Source: Limnospira fusiformis SAG 85.79 (GTDB lineage Bacteria > Cyanobacteriota > Cyanobacteriia > Cyanobacteriales > Microcoleaceae). Taken from it: a DNA stretch of 64,000 nucleotides. Made by a program: the position numbers and the translations under genes. Below the pieces are notes generated by a model that saw only the letters and a list, made by a program, of their open reading frames with translations, made no database searches and was not told the origin of the DNA. Positions 8,989 through 17,591 of the stretch are shown here, piece after piece. Within the stretch, counting starts at the first letter, position 1. The number at the start of each line of letters is the position of its first letter. The stretch spans positions 455,459 through 519,458 of the forward strand of contig NZ_CP051185.1 of the NCBI RefSeq assembly GCF_012516315.1, written 5' to 3'.

Positions 8989-9552
8989 ATGCATACTACC
9001 ACACAGAGCAAATCTTTGGCAAGTATCTTGTACAGCAAAGCCGCCGTCGCGCGGATTTGTGGTTGCTCTCACCAAATTATTGCCAGGGTTGAAATTTGGT
9101 GGAAAGTAATTTTTGTTGTTTTCAAAAAGGGTCACGGGTTGAGACCCAAGTTTGTCAGTAAAAAATCTTTTCATCAAAACTTCCAAACCTTCAGGAAACG
9201 CAACACCGGGAAGCTAGAAATATACCCCCACAATCAACCCTATAAATTTGCTGTTGTTAATCCCCAAGGAGACACCTATGAAGTGTCCATCGAAGAAGAG
9301 GAAATAACTTGCACTTGCCAGGATTTTGATTTCCAGAGTAAAAACCGTGATGTACTTACCCTAGAAACCGGAACGCGCTGGATTCCCAAGTGTAAGCATA
9401 TTCACAAAGTATTAGAACTTGGCGATAGGGAGGAGCTTAGAGATTTGATCAACTCTGAAGGGGGTGTTGAGTTTGACGCAGACGACAACTGGTTAATCAG
9501 TGATGATTGGGTCAGTGATTATGAATACTCCCAAGTGCCACCCAACTGGTAA
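8989..9552 (+). CDS. HTH-like plus SWIM zinc-finger protein
   Basis: 187 aa. Residues about 15-32 (YSKAAVARICGCSHQIIARV) read as a helix-turn-helix. A conserved-looking basic stretch with FVSKKSFHQNF follows. Residues about 107-140 form a SWIM-type zinc site: CTCQDFDF, then CKHIH about 22 residues later, that is CxC...CxH. SWIM fingers bind DNA or protein in recombination and transposition contexts. The tail is acidic. I infer a DNA-binding role in an accessory element; the exact function is unknown. It sits between the two repeat arrays with two other small genes, an island of coding DNA that the repeats flank on both sides. Confidence 0.65.
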   Translation: MHTTTQSKSLASILYSKAAVARICGCSHQIIARVEIWWKVIFVVFKKGHGLRPKFVSKKSFHQNFQTFRKRNTGKLEIYPHNQPYKFAVVNPQGDTYEVSIEEEEITCTCQDFDFQSKNRDVLTLETGTRWIPKCKHIHKVLELGDREELRDLINSEGGVEFDADDNWLISDDWVSDYEYSQVPPNW

Positions 9553-9631
9553 TTTTCGGTAACTTCCAGGAATCGGTGATTAATCCCTCCCTTCACCCAA
9601 CCTCGCCAACACAACGACTAAGGAATCCATC

Positions 9632-9735
9632 ATGACCACCACTATCTATAAAAAACTGTTAACTGTCCGAGCCTCAATCTCCGATCTAAACAGAAGCGGG
9701 TACAACAAATTTAAGCAGTTTCATTGCTCGACTAA
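9632..9735 (+). pseudogene. N-terminal fragment, possibly an ERF-type recombinase, truncated by repeat module
   Basis: A start codon at 9632 leads into MTTTIYKKLLTVRAS followed by SGYNKFKQF, then enters repeat module copy 3 after about 34 codons. The pattern 'YKKLL...NKFK..' is how phage/plasmid ERF single-strand annealing proteins often begin, so I suggest, weakly, a truncated ERF-like gene. It lies 80 bp downstream of the SWIM-finger gene on the same strand. The rest of the gene is not visible on the far side of the array. Confidence 0.35.
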
Positions 9736-9787
9736 TGTTTATTTTTTCAAAAAAAAAAATAGCCCAGCCCGTCACCGCTCCAGGGGG

Positions 9788-9827
9788 TTGACAAGCCGAG
9801 CGAATGGGGATATGATAGAGTCATATC
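9788..9827 (+). promoter_or_regulatory. Promoter of module copy 3 with palindrome over the -10
   Basis: TTGACA 9788-9793, 17-bp spacer, TATGAT 9811-9816, and GATATGA/TCATATC at 9809-9827. All elements are unchanged relative to copies 1 and 2. Confidence 0.6.
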
Positions 9828-9961
9828 ATAGATAATGGGAGGCATAACTTAAATAAAAAAATCACCAATATACCATTATATAATATAGTAGCAGAAGCGC
9901 AGCCCAAAAGCAAGGGTTTCCCAAAAAAAGTGGCGCGGGGGCGCCCAGATAATTTTTTTTT
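9823..9961 (+). ncRNA. Candidate short non-coding RNA, module copy 3
   Basis: Inferred ~140-nt transcript ending at GGCGC-GGGG-GCGCC (9932-9945) and a T-run at 9953-9961. Inference only. Confidence 0.4.
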
Positions 9962-9993
9962 ATTTTTCGGGATAAAATTAGTTGTAGGGGCGG

Positions 9994-11704
9994 GTTCCGC
10001 AGTCAGCCATAATTCCCACAAGTCAGCTTGATAAACCCGCCCCTGCGGGTTCCGCAGTCAGCCATAATTCCCACAAGTCAGCTTGATAAACCCGCCCCTG
10101 CGGGTTCCGCAGTCAGCCATAATTCCCACAAGTCAGCTTGATAAACCCGCCCCTGCGGGTTCCGCAGTCAGCCATAATTCCCACAAGTCAGCTTGATAAA
10201 CCCGCCCCTGCGGGTTCCGCAGTCAGCCATAATTCCCACAAGTCAGCTTGATAAACCCGCCCCTGCGGGTTCCGCAGTCAGCCATAATTCCCACAAGTCA
10301 GCTTGATAAACCCGCCCCTGCGGGTTCCGCAGTCAGCCATAATTCCCACAAGTCAGCTTGATAAACCCGCCCCTGCGGGTTCCGCAGTCAGCCATAATTC
10401 CCACAAGTCAGCTTGATAAACCCGCCCCTGCGGGTTCCGCAGTCAGCCATAATTCCCACAAGTCAGCTTGATAAACCCGCCCCTGCGGGTTCCGCAGTCA
10501 GCCATAATTCCCACAAGTCAGCTTGATAAACCCGCCCCCAGGGTGCGCGATCGGCCACGGGAAAAACCAGCCAACTATATACACCCGCCCCAGGGTGCTG
10601 TAGGGGCGGGTTCCGCAGTCAGCCATAATTCCCACAAGTCAGCTTGATAAACCCGCCCCTGCGGGTTCCGCAGTCAGCCATAATTCCCACAAGTCAGCTT
10701 GATAAACCCGCCCCTGCGGGTTCCGCAGTCAGCCATAATTCCCACAAGTCAGCTTGATAAACCCGCCCCTGCGGGTTCCGCAGTCAGCCATAATTCCCAC
10801 AAGTCAGCTTGATAAACCCGCCCCCAGGGTGCGCGATCGGCCATAATTCCCACAAGTCAGCTTGATAAACCCGCCCCCAGGGTGCGCGATCGGCCATAAT
10901 TCCCACAAGTCAGCTTGATAAACCCGCCCCCAGGGTGCGCGATCGGCCATAATTCCCACAAGTCAGCTTGATAAACCCGCCCCTGCGGGTTCCGCAGTCA
11001 GCCATAATTCCCACAAGTCAGCTTGATAAACCCGCCCCTGCGGGTTCCGCAGTCAGCCATAATTCCCACAAGTCAGCTTGATAAACCCGCCCCCAGGGTG
11101 CGCGATCGGCCACGGGAAAAACCAGCCAACTATATACACCCGCCCCAGGGTGCTGTAGGGGCGGGTTCCGCAGTCAGCCATAATTCCCACAAGTCAGCTT
11201 GATAAACCCGCCCCTGCGGGTTCCGCAGTCAGCCATAATTCCCACAAGTCAGCTTGATAAACCCGCCCCTGCGGGTTCCGCAGTCAGCCATAATTCCCAC
11301 AAGTCAGCTTGATAAACCCGCCCCTGCGGGTTCCGCAGTCAGCCATAATTCCCACAAGTCAGCTTGATAAACCCGCCCCTGCGGGTTCCGCAGTCAGCCA
11401 TAATTCCCACAAGTCAGCTTGATAAACCCGCCCCCAGGGTGCGCGATCGGCCATAATTCCCACAAGTCAGCTTGATAAACCCGCCCCCAGGGTGCGCGAT
11501 CGGCCATAATTCCCACAAGTCAGCTTGATAAACCCGCCCCCAGGGTGCGCGATCGGCCATAATTCCCACAAGTCAGCTTGATAAACCCGCCCCTGCGGGT
11601 TCCGCAGTCAGCCATAATTCCCACAAGTCAGCTTGATAAACCCGCCCCTGCGGGTTCCGCAGTCAGCCATAATTCCCACAAGTCAGCTTGATAAACCCGC
11701 CCCC
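9994..11704. repeat. Tandem array 2: about 29 units of 53-55 bp with a 555-bp higher-order duplication
   Basis: Ten standard 55-bp units, then a spacer block (CCAGCCAACTATATACACCC), then 4 standard + 3 variant 53-bp + 2 standard units. After a second copy of the spacer block come 5 standard + 3 variant + 2 standard units. The two spacer blocks are 555 bp apart (GAAAAACCAG at 10561 and 11116), so a ten-unit superblock was itself duplicated. Variant units replace TGCGGGTTCCGCAGTCAGCC by CAGGGTGCGCGATCGGCC. Confidence 0.95.
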
Positions 11705-11908
11705 AGGGTGCGCGATCGGCCACGCACCCCACAAGCCAACTTTCGCTCGCCCCCCCTGGCTGTGCGTAGGGTGCGTCACATCCGATCAGCCACTGGGAAA
11801 ACGAAAAACTTGCGCTATGTGACGCACCTTCTGAGGCCATGAAACACACAAGCCAACTTTCGCTCGCCCCCCCACGCCATAAAACACACCGGGATATTAC
11901 ACCCGCCC
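11705..11908. repeat. Right edge of island with a 59-bp inverted-repeat element
   Basis: A small element with perfect 11-bp terminal inverted repeats, GGTGCGTCACA (11770-11780) and TGTGACGCACC (11818-11828), is flanked by two direct copies of ACAAGCCAACTTTCGCTCGC. It ends at the murD stop codon, which itself lies within a CGCCCCTACCCC repeat end. Confidence 0.7.
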
Positions 11909-13273
11909 CTACCCCATCAATTCCCAACATAACTCCCGAAAGCGATCGCCACGATGTTCAAAACTGCGATACTGGTCAAAACTAGCACAGGCGGGGGAGA
12001 GCAAAACAGCCTTAGCTTGGAACACACTAGCCAATTCCGCCGCGCGGGGGATGGCATTTTCGAGAGTTTCCACAATTTCGACATTGTGATAGTCAGTTTC
12101 CTGTAACCTTTGAGCAAAGGTGGGGGCTGCCGTTCCGATTAATAAAACCGCCGCCGCTTTTTGGTGAATAGTATTAATCCAGTGGGTATCATCACCAGCT
12201 TTAGCTTCTCCACCAGCAATTAAAATCACAGGTGGTTCCACTGCGGCCAATCCGACCTGAGCCGCATCATAATTAGTAGCCTTGCTATCATTAATCCAGC
12301 GAATTCCCATCCAGGTGTTAACCTCTTCGAGGCGGTGAGGAACTCCAGGAAAAGTAGAAATAGCGTGAGCAATTGCTTCCTTGTCAATTCCGGCTATTCG
12401 GGCTGCGGCTACAGCCATAAGTAGGTTTTGGCGATTATGGTCTCCCACCATTTTCAGCGAGTCAACTGGTGCGATCGCGCATCCGTTTTGGTAGACCCAG
12501 TTTTCTTGAATATATACACCCCTCTGGCGATCGCCCAATAATTCCTCAGCACCATTAACGCTAGTCCAGACAGCTTGTGGCCAGAGTTCCGGTGCGGCTC
12601 GCCGGAGATAAGCGTCATCACCATTAAAGACCTGCACCTGGGAACGTTCCATTAAACGAGCTTTAATCCGAAAATAATTATCTAGCGTGTAATGGCGGTT
12701 AAGATGATCTGGGGTAAAGGTAGTCCAGATGCCGATTTGAGGCGCGAGGGTTGATGATGACTCAATCTGAAAACTGCTAATTTCAGCAATGACCCAATCT
12801 AAGGGTGTCGAGGAGTTTTGTTGTTGTTGCAGCGCCAACTCACAGACAGCATTACCAATATTTCCGCAAGCCGGGGCCGCACTTCCCGCCACTTCAAATA
12901 TTTTAGCAATCAGGGCCGTGGTAGTAGTTTTGCCGTTAGTCCCCGTAATTCCCACCCAAGGGATATCCTGGAGATTTCGCCAAGCCAGTTCCATTTCGCC
13001 GATAGTTTCTATACCCAGACTGCGGGCGGTTTCCAATGCTGGCAAATCCCAGGGAACCCCGGGACTAACCACTACCAAATCTGGTGCCGTGTCGGGGTCG
13101 AAATTCTGCCTCAAATTAACTGTAATTCCTTCCTCAATGAGGGTCTGACACTGTTGCTGTAGAGATTCTGATGTGTTGCGATCGCTAACAGTTACCTGCC
13201 ATCCCTGAACCTTTAACAGGCGCGCCGTGGCATTTCCTGATTTTCCCAGACCAATAATATGAGCGTTGGGCAT
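11909..13273 (-). CDS. murD: UDP-N-acetylmuramoyl-L-alanine:D-glutamate ligase
   Basis: 454 aa from the ATG at 13273, preferred over a GTG 18 bp upstream because AAGGA sits just before it. It adds D-Glu to UDP-MurNAc-L-Ala in cytoplasmic peptidoglycan synthesis and needs ATP. The N-terminus has a Rossmann-type [13 protein letters not shown]. The Mur-ligase P-loop is [15 protein letters not shown] (about residues 108-122), and the central and C-terminal blocks [19 protein letters not shown] and [18 protein letters not shown] are intact. The stop codon TAG lies in a repeat-family sequence, and an 83-bp copy of this gene end is found at 6763-6845. Confidence 0.95.
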   Translation of the reverse strand: MPNAHIIGLGKSGNATARLLKVQGWQVTVSDRNTSESLQQQCQTLIEEGITVNLRQNFDPDTAPDLVVVSPGVPWDLPALETARSLGIETIGEMELAWRNLQDIPWVGITGTNGKTTTTALIAKIFEVAGSAAPACGNIGNAVCELALQQQQNSSTPLDWVIAEISSFQIESSSTLAPQIGIWTTFTPDHLNRHYTLDNYFRIKARLMERSQVQVFNGDDAYLRRAAPELWPQAVWTSVNGAEELLGDRQRGVYIQENWVYQNGCAIAPVDSLKMVGDHNRQNLLMAVAAARIAGIDKEAIAHAISTFPGVPHRLEEVNTWMGIRWINDSKATNYDAAQVGLAAVEPPVILIAGGEAKAGDDTHWINTIHQKAAAVLLIGTAAPTFAQRLQETDYHNVEIVETLENAIPRAAELASVFQAKAVLLSPACASFDQYRSFEHRGDRFRELCWELMG

Positions 13274-13403
13274 TGTATCCTTACCCTGCACCTTGATTGA
13301 GCATTTTTGATTCTATCAGAAGAGGCTGATTTTAAGTGACCTTAGGGGAGTTTATCCGGTTATTAATATTTTTGGCGTTTAATTATATCATAAAAAATTA
13401 TTT

Positions 13404-13453
13404 TGTCAAGTTACTTGACAGATTGTAACAAAAACGTTACATTGGTTAACATA
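13404..13453 (+). promoter_or_regulatory. Promoter with two palindromes and an HLR1-like site
   Basis: -35 TTGACA 13415-13420, 17-bp spacer, -10 TACATT 13438-13443. The -35 is half of a perfect palindrome, TGTCAAG-TTA-CTTGACA (13404-13420). A second inverted repeat, TGTAAC/GTTACA, is at 13424-13441. GTTACATT-GG-TTAACATA (13436-13453) matches the RpaB-binding HLR1 consensus with one mismatch. It drives the small gene at 13546. Confidence 0.55.
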
Positions 13454-13545
13454 AATTAATAAACGGGATTACCCCAAGAAGTTCCCACTGACCTTGGTGA
13501 AACTTTCTTAGTAGTAATTCTGATGCAATTATCGGAGGATAAAAA

Positions 13546-13773
13546 ATGGTTATTTTAGCAGCTTTATTTATCAGTGGTTGGCTGGCTGTTTCTGTAATTG
13601 GAACTATGGCTTATTTTCGTGGTGAACAGTCCAAACCCATCCACATGAGAAACTGGAACTCTGATTCCTTTGACAGTCTTTCTCAGGCGTTAACAGGTGT
13701 AGCCGTAGACTATAGCCAACGGGTTCCTGCTTACAGTATGGATGCTTACCGCAGCCAGAATTTCTCCAAGTAA
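13546..13773 (+). CDS. Small photosystem-associated membrane protein (Psb35-like)
   Basis: 75 aa with one N-terminal membrane helix (VILAALFISGWLAVSVIG), then the conserved-looking YFRGEQSKPIHMRNW and a C-terminal VPAYSMDAYRS. From memory this resembles the cyanobacterial Psb35/Ssl2148 family, described as a photosystem II assembly or Hlip-stabilising factor in thylakoids. That assignment should be checked. A strong ribosome site (GGAGG, 7 nt spacing) and a regulated-looking promoter precede it, and an intrinsic terminator follows. An HLR1-like site fits light regulation. Monocistronic. Confidence 0.6.
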   Translation: MVILAALFISGWLAVSVIGTMAYFRGEQSKPIHMRNWNSDSFDSLSQALTGVAVDYSQRVPAYSMDAYRSQNFSK

Positions 13774-13812
13774 ATTCTCTTCAGTCACCAATAGCTTTTA
13801 GACTCTCTTCTT

Positions 13813-13846
13813 GAGGGCAATCCTAACGGGTTGCTCTTTTTTTTTT
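13813..13846 (+). terminator. Intrinsic terminator after the Psb35-like gene
   Basis: GAGGGCAATCC-TAAC-GGGTTGCTC stem (imperfect) followed by ten Ts, about 40 bp past the stop codon. Confidence 0.8.
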
Positions 13847-13973
13847 ATAGTGATATAATCATCACCCGTGGGGGGTAATTAGTTTTTAGTCTCTACCTTG
13901 AGGAGCATCATAATTTGATGTCAATTATCATGTCAAGGCGGGTTGAGAATGCGGGTTAAGAATCAAGAATATT

Positions 13974-14774
13974 TTAATCCCAGGACTCCATAGAAGAATC
14001 AGAAGTTTGATTATCCAAAGGTAAAGCATCAACAGATAATTGTTTGAGTTCGGGAAGTTTTACCACTTCTTTTTCAGTTTGTTTAACATTAATAGGTAAC
14101 TGTAAAGGTTTGACCTTCTCAATCCAACAACTAGCCAGAGGTAAAGTTTGTTCAAGTTCATCAAGGGGACGAGGGATGACCATCACTGCATTTAATTCGC
14201 CAATGCGTTCAGCCTCATACATTCCAGCTTCTAAAGCCACTGCTACATCAGCAACCGAACCCCGAATAATAGCAGTACATAGTCCCGCGCCAATAATTTC
14301 ATAGGAAGCGAAATAAACATCTCCCGCCTTCAGCATCGCATCAGCCGCGCCGACCATAGCAGGAAATCCTCTCGTTTCCAATAAACCTACGGCTTGATTA
14401 CTGAGGCGAGAGTGACCGCCACTGGCTGCTAATTGGGAGAGACGAGACCCAATCGGTAAAACATACTCTAAGTTAGGGAGAGGCCTAGCAATGACTAGGG
14501 AAGAAACAAACTGATTGAACTGTTTAGCAGTATCAACTCCGGTTTCAATGGCTAGGCGGATATCAGCAATACGACCGCGCACAATAGCGGTACAGTAGCC
14601 ACTACCGATTTTTTCATACCCAACCAGGTGAACACCTGCAGATTTCAGCATCATATCAGCAGTGCCGACGATCGCTGGAAAACTGCGGGTGGAGATTAAC
14701 CCCAAAGCAGTATCTTTAAATTCTGGCTCAGTATTGCGCCTTTGGGGAAATGAGGTTTGCAAGTGTTCATCCAT
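13974..14774 (-). CDS. ccmO: Carboxysome shell protein CcmO (double BMC domain)
   Basis: 266 aa. Two tandem BMC domains are evident from the repeated motifs: FPAIVGTADMMLKSAGVHLV with YEKIGSGYCTAIVRG in the first, and FPAMVGAADAMLKAGDVYFA with YEIIGAGLCTAIIRG in the second. CcmO is a pseudohexameric/trimeric shell protein needed for beta-carboxysome assembly. The C-terminal ~45 aa are polar and unstructured-looking. It is last in the ccmK2-K1-L-M-N-O run, 86 bp after ccmN, so probably cotranscribed, although in many beta-cyanobacteria ccmO lies elsewhere. Confidence 0.93.
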   Translation of the reverse strand: MDEHLQTSFPQRRNTEPEFKDTALGLISTRSFPAIVGTADMMLKSAGVHLVGYEKIGSGYCTAIVRGRIADIRLAIETGVDTAKQFNQFVSSLVIARPLPNLEYVLPIGSRLSQLAASGGHSRLSNQAVGLLETRGFPAMVGAADAMLKAGDVYFASYEIIGAGLCTAIIRGSVADVAVALEAGMYEAERIGELNAVMVIPRPLDELEQTLPLASCWIEKVKPLQLPINVKQTEKEVVKLPELKQLSVDALPLDNQTSDSSMESWD

Positions 14775-14860
14775 GACTGTATTTTACCTGCTAGAGAGAA
14801 GACTTGAGAATCCCGATGGATTAATCTGGGGATTTTCGCGTTCATCAACCCCAGTTTCTC

Positions 14861-15430
14861 TCAAAAATTAGGGGGTTTTCTATGGGGGAGCAAAGTCTTT
14901 AACAACTCATTGATTTGAGTTTGTCCGTAGACCTGCGGACCTTTGCGAATTGAGGGTTCTGGTTCTGGTTCTGGTTCTGGTTCCGGTTGGGGTTCTGGTT
15001 CCGGTTGGGGTTCCGGTTCCGGTTGGGGTTCCGGTTCCGGTTGGGGGATGAAATCAACCTCAGTAGCAGAAAAATTGACCTGACGAGATTGATCACCAAT
15101 TAATGAACCGGAAGCTACAACGTGCTGAGATGGGATATCAGAATTAATCAAAGTTGACTCTGAACCAATACAAGCCAGAGCCCCAATTTTTCCAGCACCG
15201 ACGATGAGTACAGTAGTACCAATACAGACACCCTTATCTATTTCTAGGATACCCTGATCAGCATGAATAATAGTCCCCATACCAATACAGACCCCAGCAG
15301 CGATCGCAATTTGGCTATCAGGAGCGGCGGTAATTACCACTCCTGGGGCGATGGCTACACTGGGGTCAATGGTGACATCGCCACTCACATAGTAAGCATA
15401 ATCCGGGTGATGGGGTGGCGACATACACAT
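14861..15430 (-). CDS. ccmN: Carboxysome adaptor protein CcmN
   Basis: 189 aa. Residues about 15-110 are hexapeptide-repeat (left-handed beta-helix) sequence, which binds CcmM. Residues 130-159 are a nearly pure Glu-Pro(-Gln) linker. The last ~20 residues (VYGQTQINELLKTLLPHRK) form an amphipathic helix, the encapsulation peptide that recruits shell protein CcmK. CcmN thus links the RuBisCO-CcmM core to the shell. The linker is unusually repetitive, coded by CCGGAACC-type repeats prone to slippage. It lies 47 bp after ccmM on the same strand. Confidence 0.94.
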   Translation of the reverse strand: MCMSPPHHPDYAYYVSGDVTIDPSVAIAPGVVITAAPDSQIAIAAGVCIGMGTIIHADQGILEIDKGVCIGTTVLIVGAGKIGALACIGSESTLINSDIPSQHVVASGSLIGDQSRQVNFSATEVDFIPQPEPEPQPEPEPQPEPEPQPEPEPEPEPEPSIRKGPQVYGQTQINELLKTLLPHRKPPNF

Positions 15431-15477
15431 TCGGCTTGAACCTCTGAAAAGTAAACAGGGATTTTCGAGAGAGTTAA

Positions 15478-17118
15478 TTAAGGTCGTTGGATAATTTCCT
15501 CAAGAACCCGACGCTTGGCTTGAGCATCAATACCAATCAAGCGAACATACTCACCGCTATGTTCCTGCATACAGCCTTCTAGGGCTGCCATAACCTCCCG
15601 TTGATTATTAGAGTCGATGGGGGTACAGCTACGCCAGGACCCCGTGCGGAAGCGACGCTTATCAGCGTGTTCCGTGCCAATTTTATAACCCTGAGCCAGG
15701 AGGTTTTTAACTTGCTCAATAGTTTCAGAAGTCAAACTACTATTAGCAGATGAGTAGGATGATTGAGCTGAACGACTAGAGGGCGCAGGGGAAGCCGCGC
15801 TAGGACCAGGGGTAGCAGAAACCCTACCGTCAGGTCGTTGGATAATCTCTTCAACCGCCCGCCGTTTAGCTTTTTGGTCAATGCCAATTAAGCGGACATA
15901 TTCCCCTGTATGCTCGTTCATGAAGGCATCTAATTGACTGAGAACAGCCGAAGCACTGGAGCTGTCAATTTGGGGACCACTACGCCAGGAACCCGTGCGG
16001 AAGCGACGCGCGTCGGCGTATTCCGTGCCAATTTTATAGCCTTGGTTCAGGATTTGGGAAACCTTTTGTGCCAAGTCAGAACTACCAGTAGCAGTAGTTC
16101 TGGAGGGGCTGGCTGTGGAAGCTGCGGCATTGGAGACCTGACCGTTAGAGGACTTACTAGCGACAGGACCATCAGGACGTTGGATAATTTCTTCAAGTAC
16201 CCGGCGCTTGGCTTTGCTATCAATTCCCAACAGGCGGACATATTCGCCTTGATGGTCTTGCAGACAGGCGGCTAAGGCTGATACAACTTCGCTGGTGTTG
16301 CGGGAGTCAATGGGAGCGCAACTGCGCCAAGAACCTGTGCGGAAGCGACGTGCGTCGGCGTGTTCGGTACCAATTTTATAGCCTTGGGCTAGAAGTTGGC
16401 TGATGGTTTGTACCGTTTCTGGGGGAATAGGCCCTGCGCCTAGGTTGCTATGTCCGCCAGATCTAGCGCGGCCACCATTACTGCTGCTTCCCTTAGTTTC
16501 ATTTCGTAGGGGACTGATGCAGGCGAGGTTTTCTGAACACTGATAACCTGCTGCTAATGCTTGGTTAACTCCCACCACATGAGTTGAGAATTTGATATCA
16601 GTATCTGTTACGCTCGGTAAGCGATCGGCTTGTTGTTGGTTAGTGATAATTGCTCCTGAGGGAACATATTTTCCGGGGGGAATTTCCACATCTTGGATGA
16701 GGGCGTGCATCATGACAATACAACCATTTCCGACTCTGGCATTGAATACAGTAGAGCGGAAACCAATAAAGCAATTGTCCCCGACATAAGCCGGACCATG
16801 AATCAGAGACAAATGGGTGATTGAGGAATTTTTACCAATCCAAACGGAGTAGGATTGACCATCATCTCCTTTGACTTTGCCTTCATCTAAGCCGTGAATA
16901 ACAACGCCATCTTGAATATTGGACTCATCGCCAATATAAAAGGGGAATCCTTCGTCAGCGCGGATAGAGGTTCCCGGGGCGACCAGGACATGAGCGCCGA
17001 TGCGAACATCACCGATGATATTCGAGAAGGAATGAACGTAAGCTGTGGGGTCAATTTTGGGCTCCGCCAGGTTTTTAGACCAGGGTGTGGGAGGAGCCGC
17101 ATGGCCTTTAACTGCCAT
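15478..17118 (-). CDS. ccmM: Carboxysome assembly protein CcmM (gamma-CA + three SSUL domains)
   Basis: 546 aa from the ATG at 17118 (AGGAG about 10 nt upstream); a 56-codon extension upstream is not credible. Residues 1-200 are a gamma-carbonic anhydrase domain with zinc ligands His75, His102, His107 and the pair Cys194/Cys200, matching the numbering of active CcmM-type anhydrases. Three RuBisCO small-subunit-like domains follow (about 234-315, 349-428, 465-546), each with the QGYKIGTE and [10 protein letters not shown] blocks. SSUL1 (Cys267/Cys285) and SSUL3 (Cys498/Cys516) keep the redox Cys pair; SSUL2 has neither. The protein condenses RuBisCO into the procarboxysome. A short SSUL-only form from an internal start is known in the family, but its site is not evident here. 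Confidence 0.95.
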   Translation of the reverse strand: MAVKGHAAPPTPWSKNLAEPKIDPTAYVHSFSNIIGDVRIGAHVLVAPGTSIRADEGFPFYIGDESNIQDGVVIHGLDEGKVKGDDGQSYSVWIGKNSSITHLSLIHGPAYVGDNCFIGFRSTVFNARVGNGCIVMMHALIQDVEIPPGKYVPSGAIITNQQQADRLPSVTDTDIKFSTHVVGVNQALAAGYQCSENLACISPLRNETKGSSSNGGRARSGGHSNLGAGPIPPETVQTISQLLAQGYKIGTEHADARRFRTGSWRSCAPIDSRNTSEVVSALAACLQDHQGEYVRLLGIDSKAKRRVLEEIIQRPDGPVASKSSNGQVSNAAASTASPSRTTATGSSDLAQKVSQILNQGYKIGTEYADARRFRTGSWRSGPQIDSSSASAVLSQLDAFMNEHTGEYVRLIGIDQKAKRRAVEEIIQRPDGRVSATPGPSAASPAPSSRSAQSSYSSANSSLTSETIEQVKNLLAQGYKIGTEHADKRRFRTGSWRSCTPIDSNNQREVMAALEGCMQEHSGEYVRLIGIDAQAKRRVLEEIIQRP

Positions 17119-17190
17119 AACTGAATTTCTCCTAACTAACTTTTTATAGGGTTGACTTTTGGTGGTACGGATAATCGATGAATTATCCCT

Positions 17191-17252
17191 GTAGGGGCTG
17201 GTTATTCGGTATTTTCGCGCCTTCGGGAGTATACTTGCAAACCTCCCCGTAC
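17191..17252. repeat. Degenerate 62-bp palindromic element between ccmL and ccmM
   Basis: GTAGGGGCTGGTT at 17191-17203 faces AACCTCCCCGTAC at 17240-17252. The size and ends resemble the 62-bp full unit of the repeat family (GTAGGGGCGGGTT...AACCCGCCCC), but the middle differs, so kinship is uncertain. It may simply act as an mRNA hairpin in the ccm operon. Confidence 0.35.
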
Positions 17253-17282
17253 CAGGCTTTGGGGTTAACCCAGCTCTGTTGC

Positions 17283-17591
17283 TCAACCTAAACGGTTCTG
17301 CTGTTTTTGACTGTAAATCTGGCCATTAGCAGTGCTAACGGTGTCAATAATGGCAACTACGGCTGCATCACTGGGTCGATTTTCGCTTCCAGGAATTTGG
17401 CGAGCCGCACTTCCGAGACTAACCAGAACCCACTCACTAAAACCCGCACCCACATAGTCGCACGCCACTTCATATTTTGATGTTGGCTCTCCCTGTTCAT
17501 CTAAGAGTTGCAATAGCAAAAACTTGGAACCTCGGAGACTGGGTTCCTTCTGGGTACTAACAACTGTGCCAATAACTCTGGCAATTTGCAT
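17283..17591 (-). CDS. ccmL: Carboxysome vertex protein CcmL
   Basis: 102 aa. Pentameric vertex protein that closes the icosahedral carboxysome shell (EutN/CcmL family). It starts [19 protein letters not shown], typical of the family, with the conserved [20 protein letters not shown] block in the middle that forms the pore-side loop. Length is normal. It lies between ccmK1 and ccmM, with 164 bp before ccmM containing a palindromic element. Confidence 0.95.
   Translation of the reverse strand: MQIARVIGTVVSTQKEPSLRGSKFLLLQLLDEQGEPTSKYEVACDYVGAGFSEWVLVSLGSAARQIPGSENRPSDAAVVAIIDTVSTANGQIYSQKQQNRLG

Larger units (their letters stand above)
9733..9993 (+). repeat. 250-bp repeat module, copy 3
   Basis: Third copy, closely matching copy 2 and again running directly into a 55-bp array. 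It truncates the small gene that starts at 9632. Confidence 0.85.

Noticed and set aside
7114..11704. CRISPR array
   Set aside because: Repeats are contiguous with no unique spacers, the unit is 55 bp, and no adjacent cas genes are present. The orphan cas6 is about 38 kb away.
11628..11930. 100-codon minus-strand ORF at the edge of murD
   Set aside because: Repeat translation overlapping the murD end in another frame. The same peptide appears at 6750-6953 because the murD tail is duplicated.
13425..13440. NtcA site before the Psb35-like gene
   Set aside because: GTA and TAC are separated by 10 bases, not the canonical 8. The HLR1-like reading fits better.
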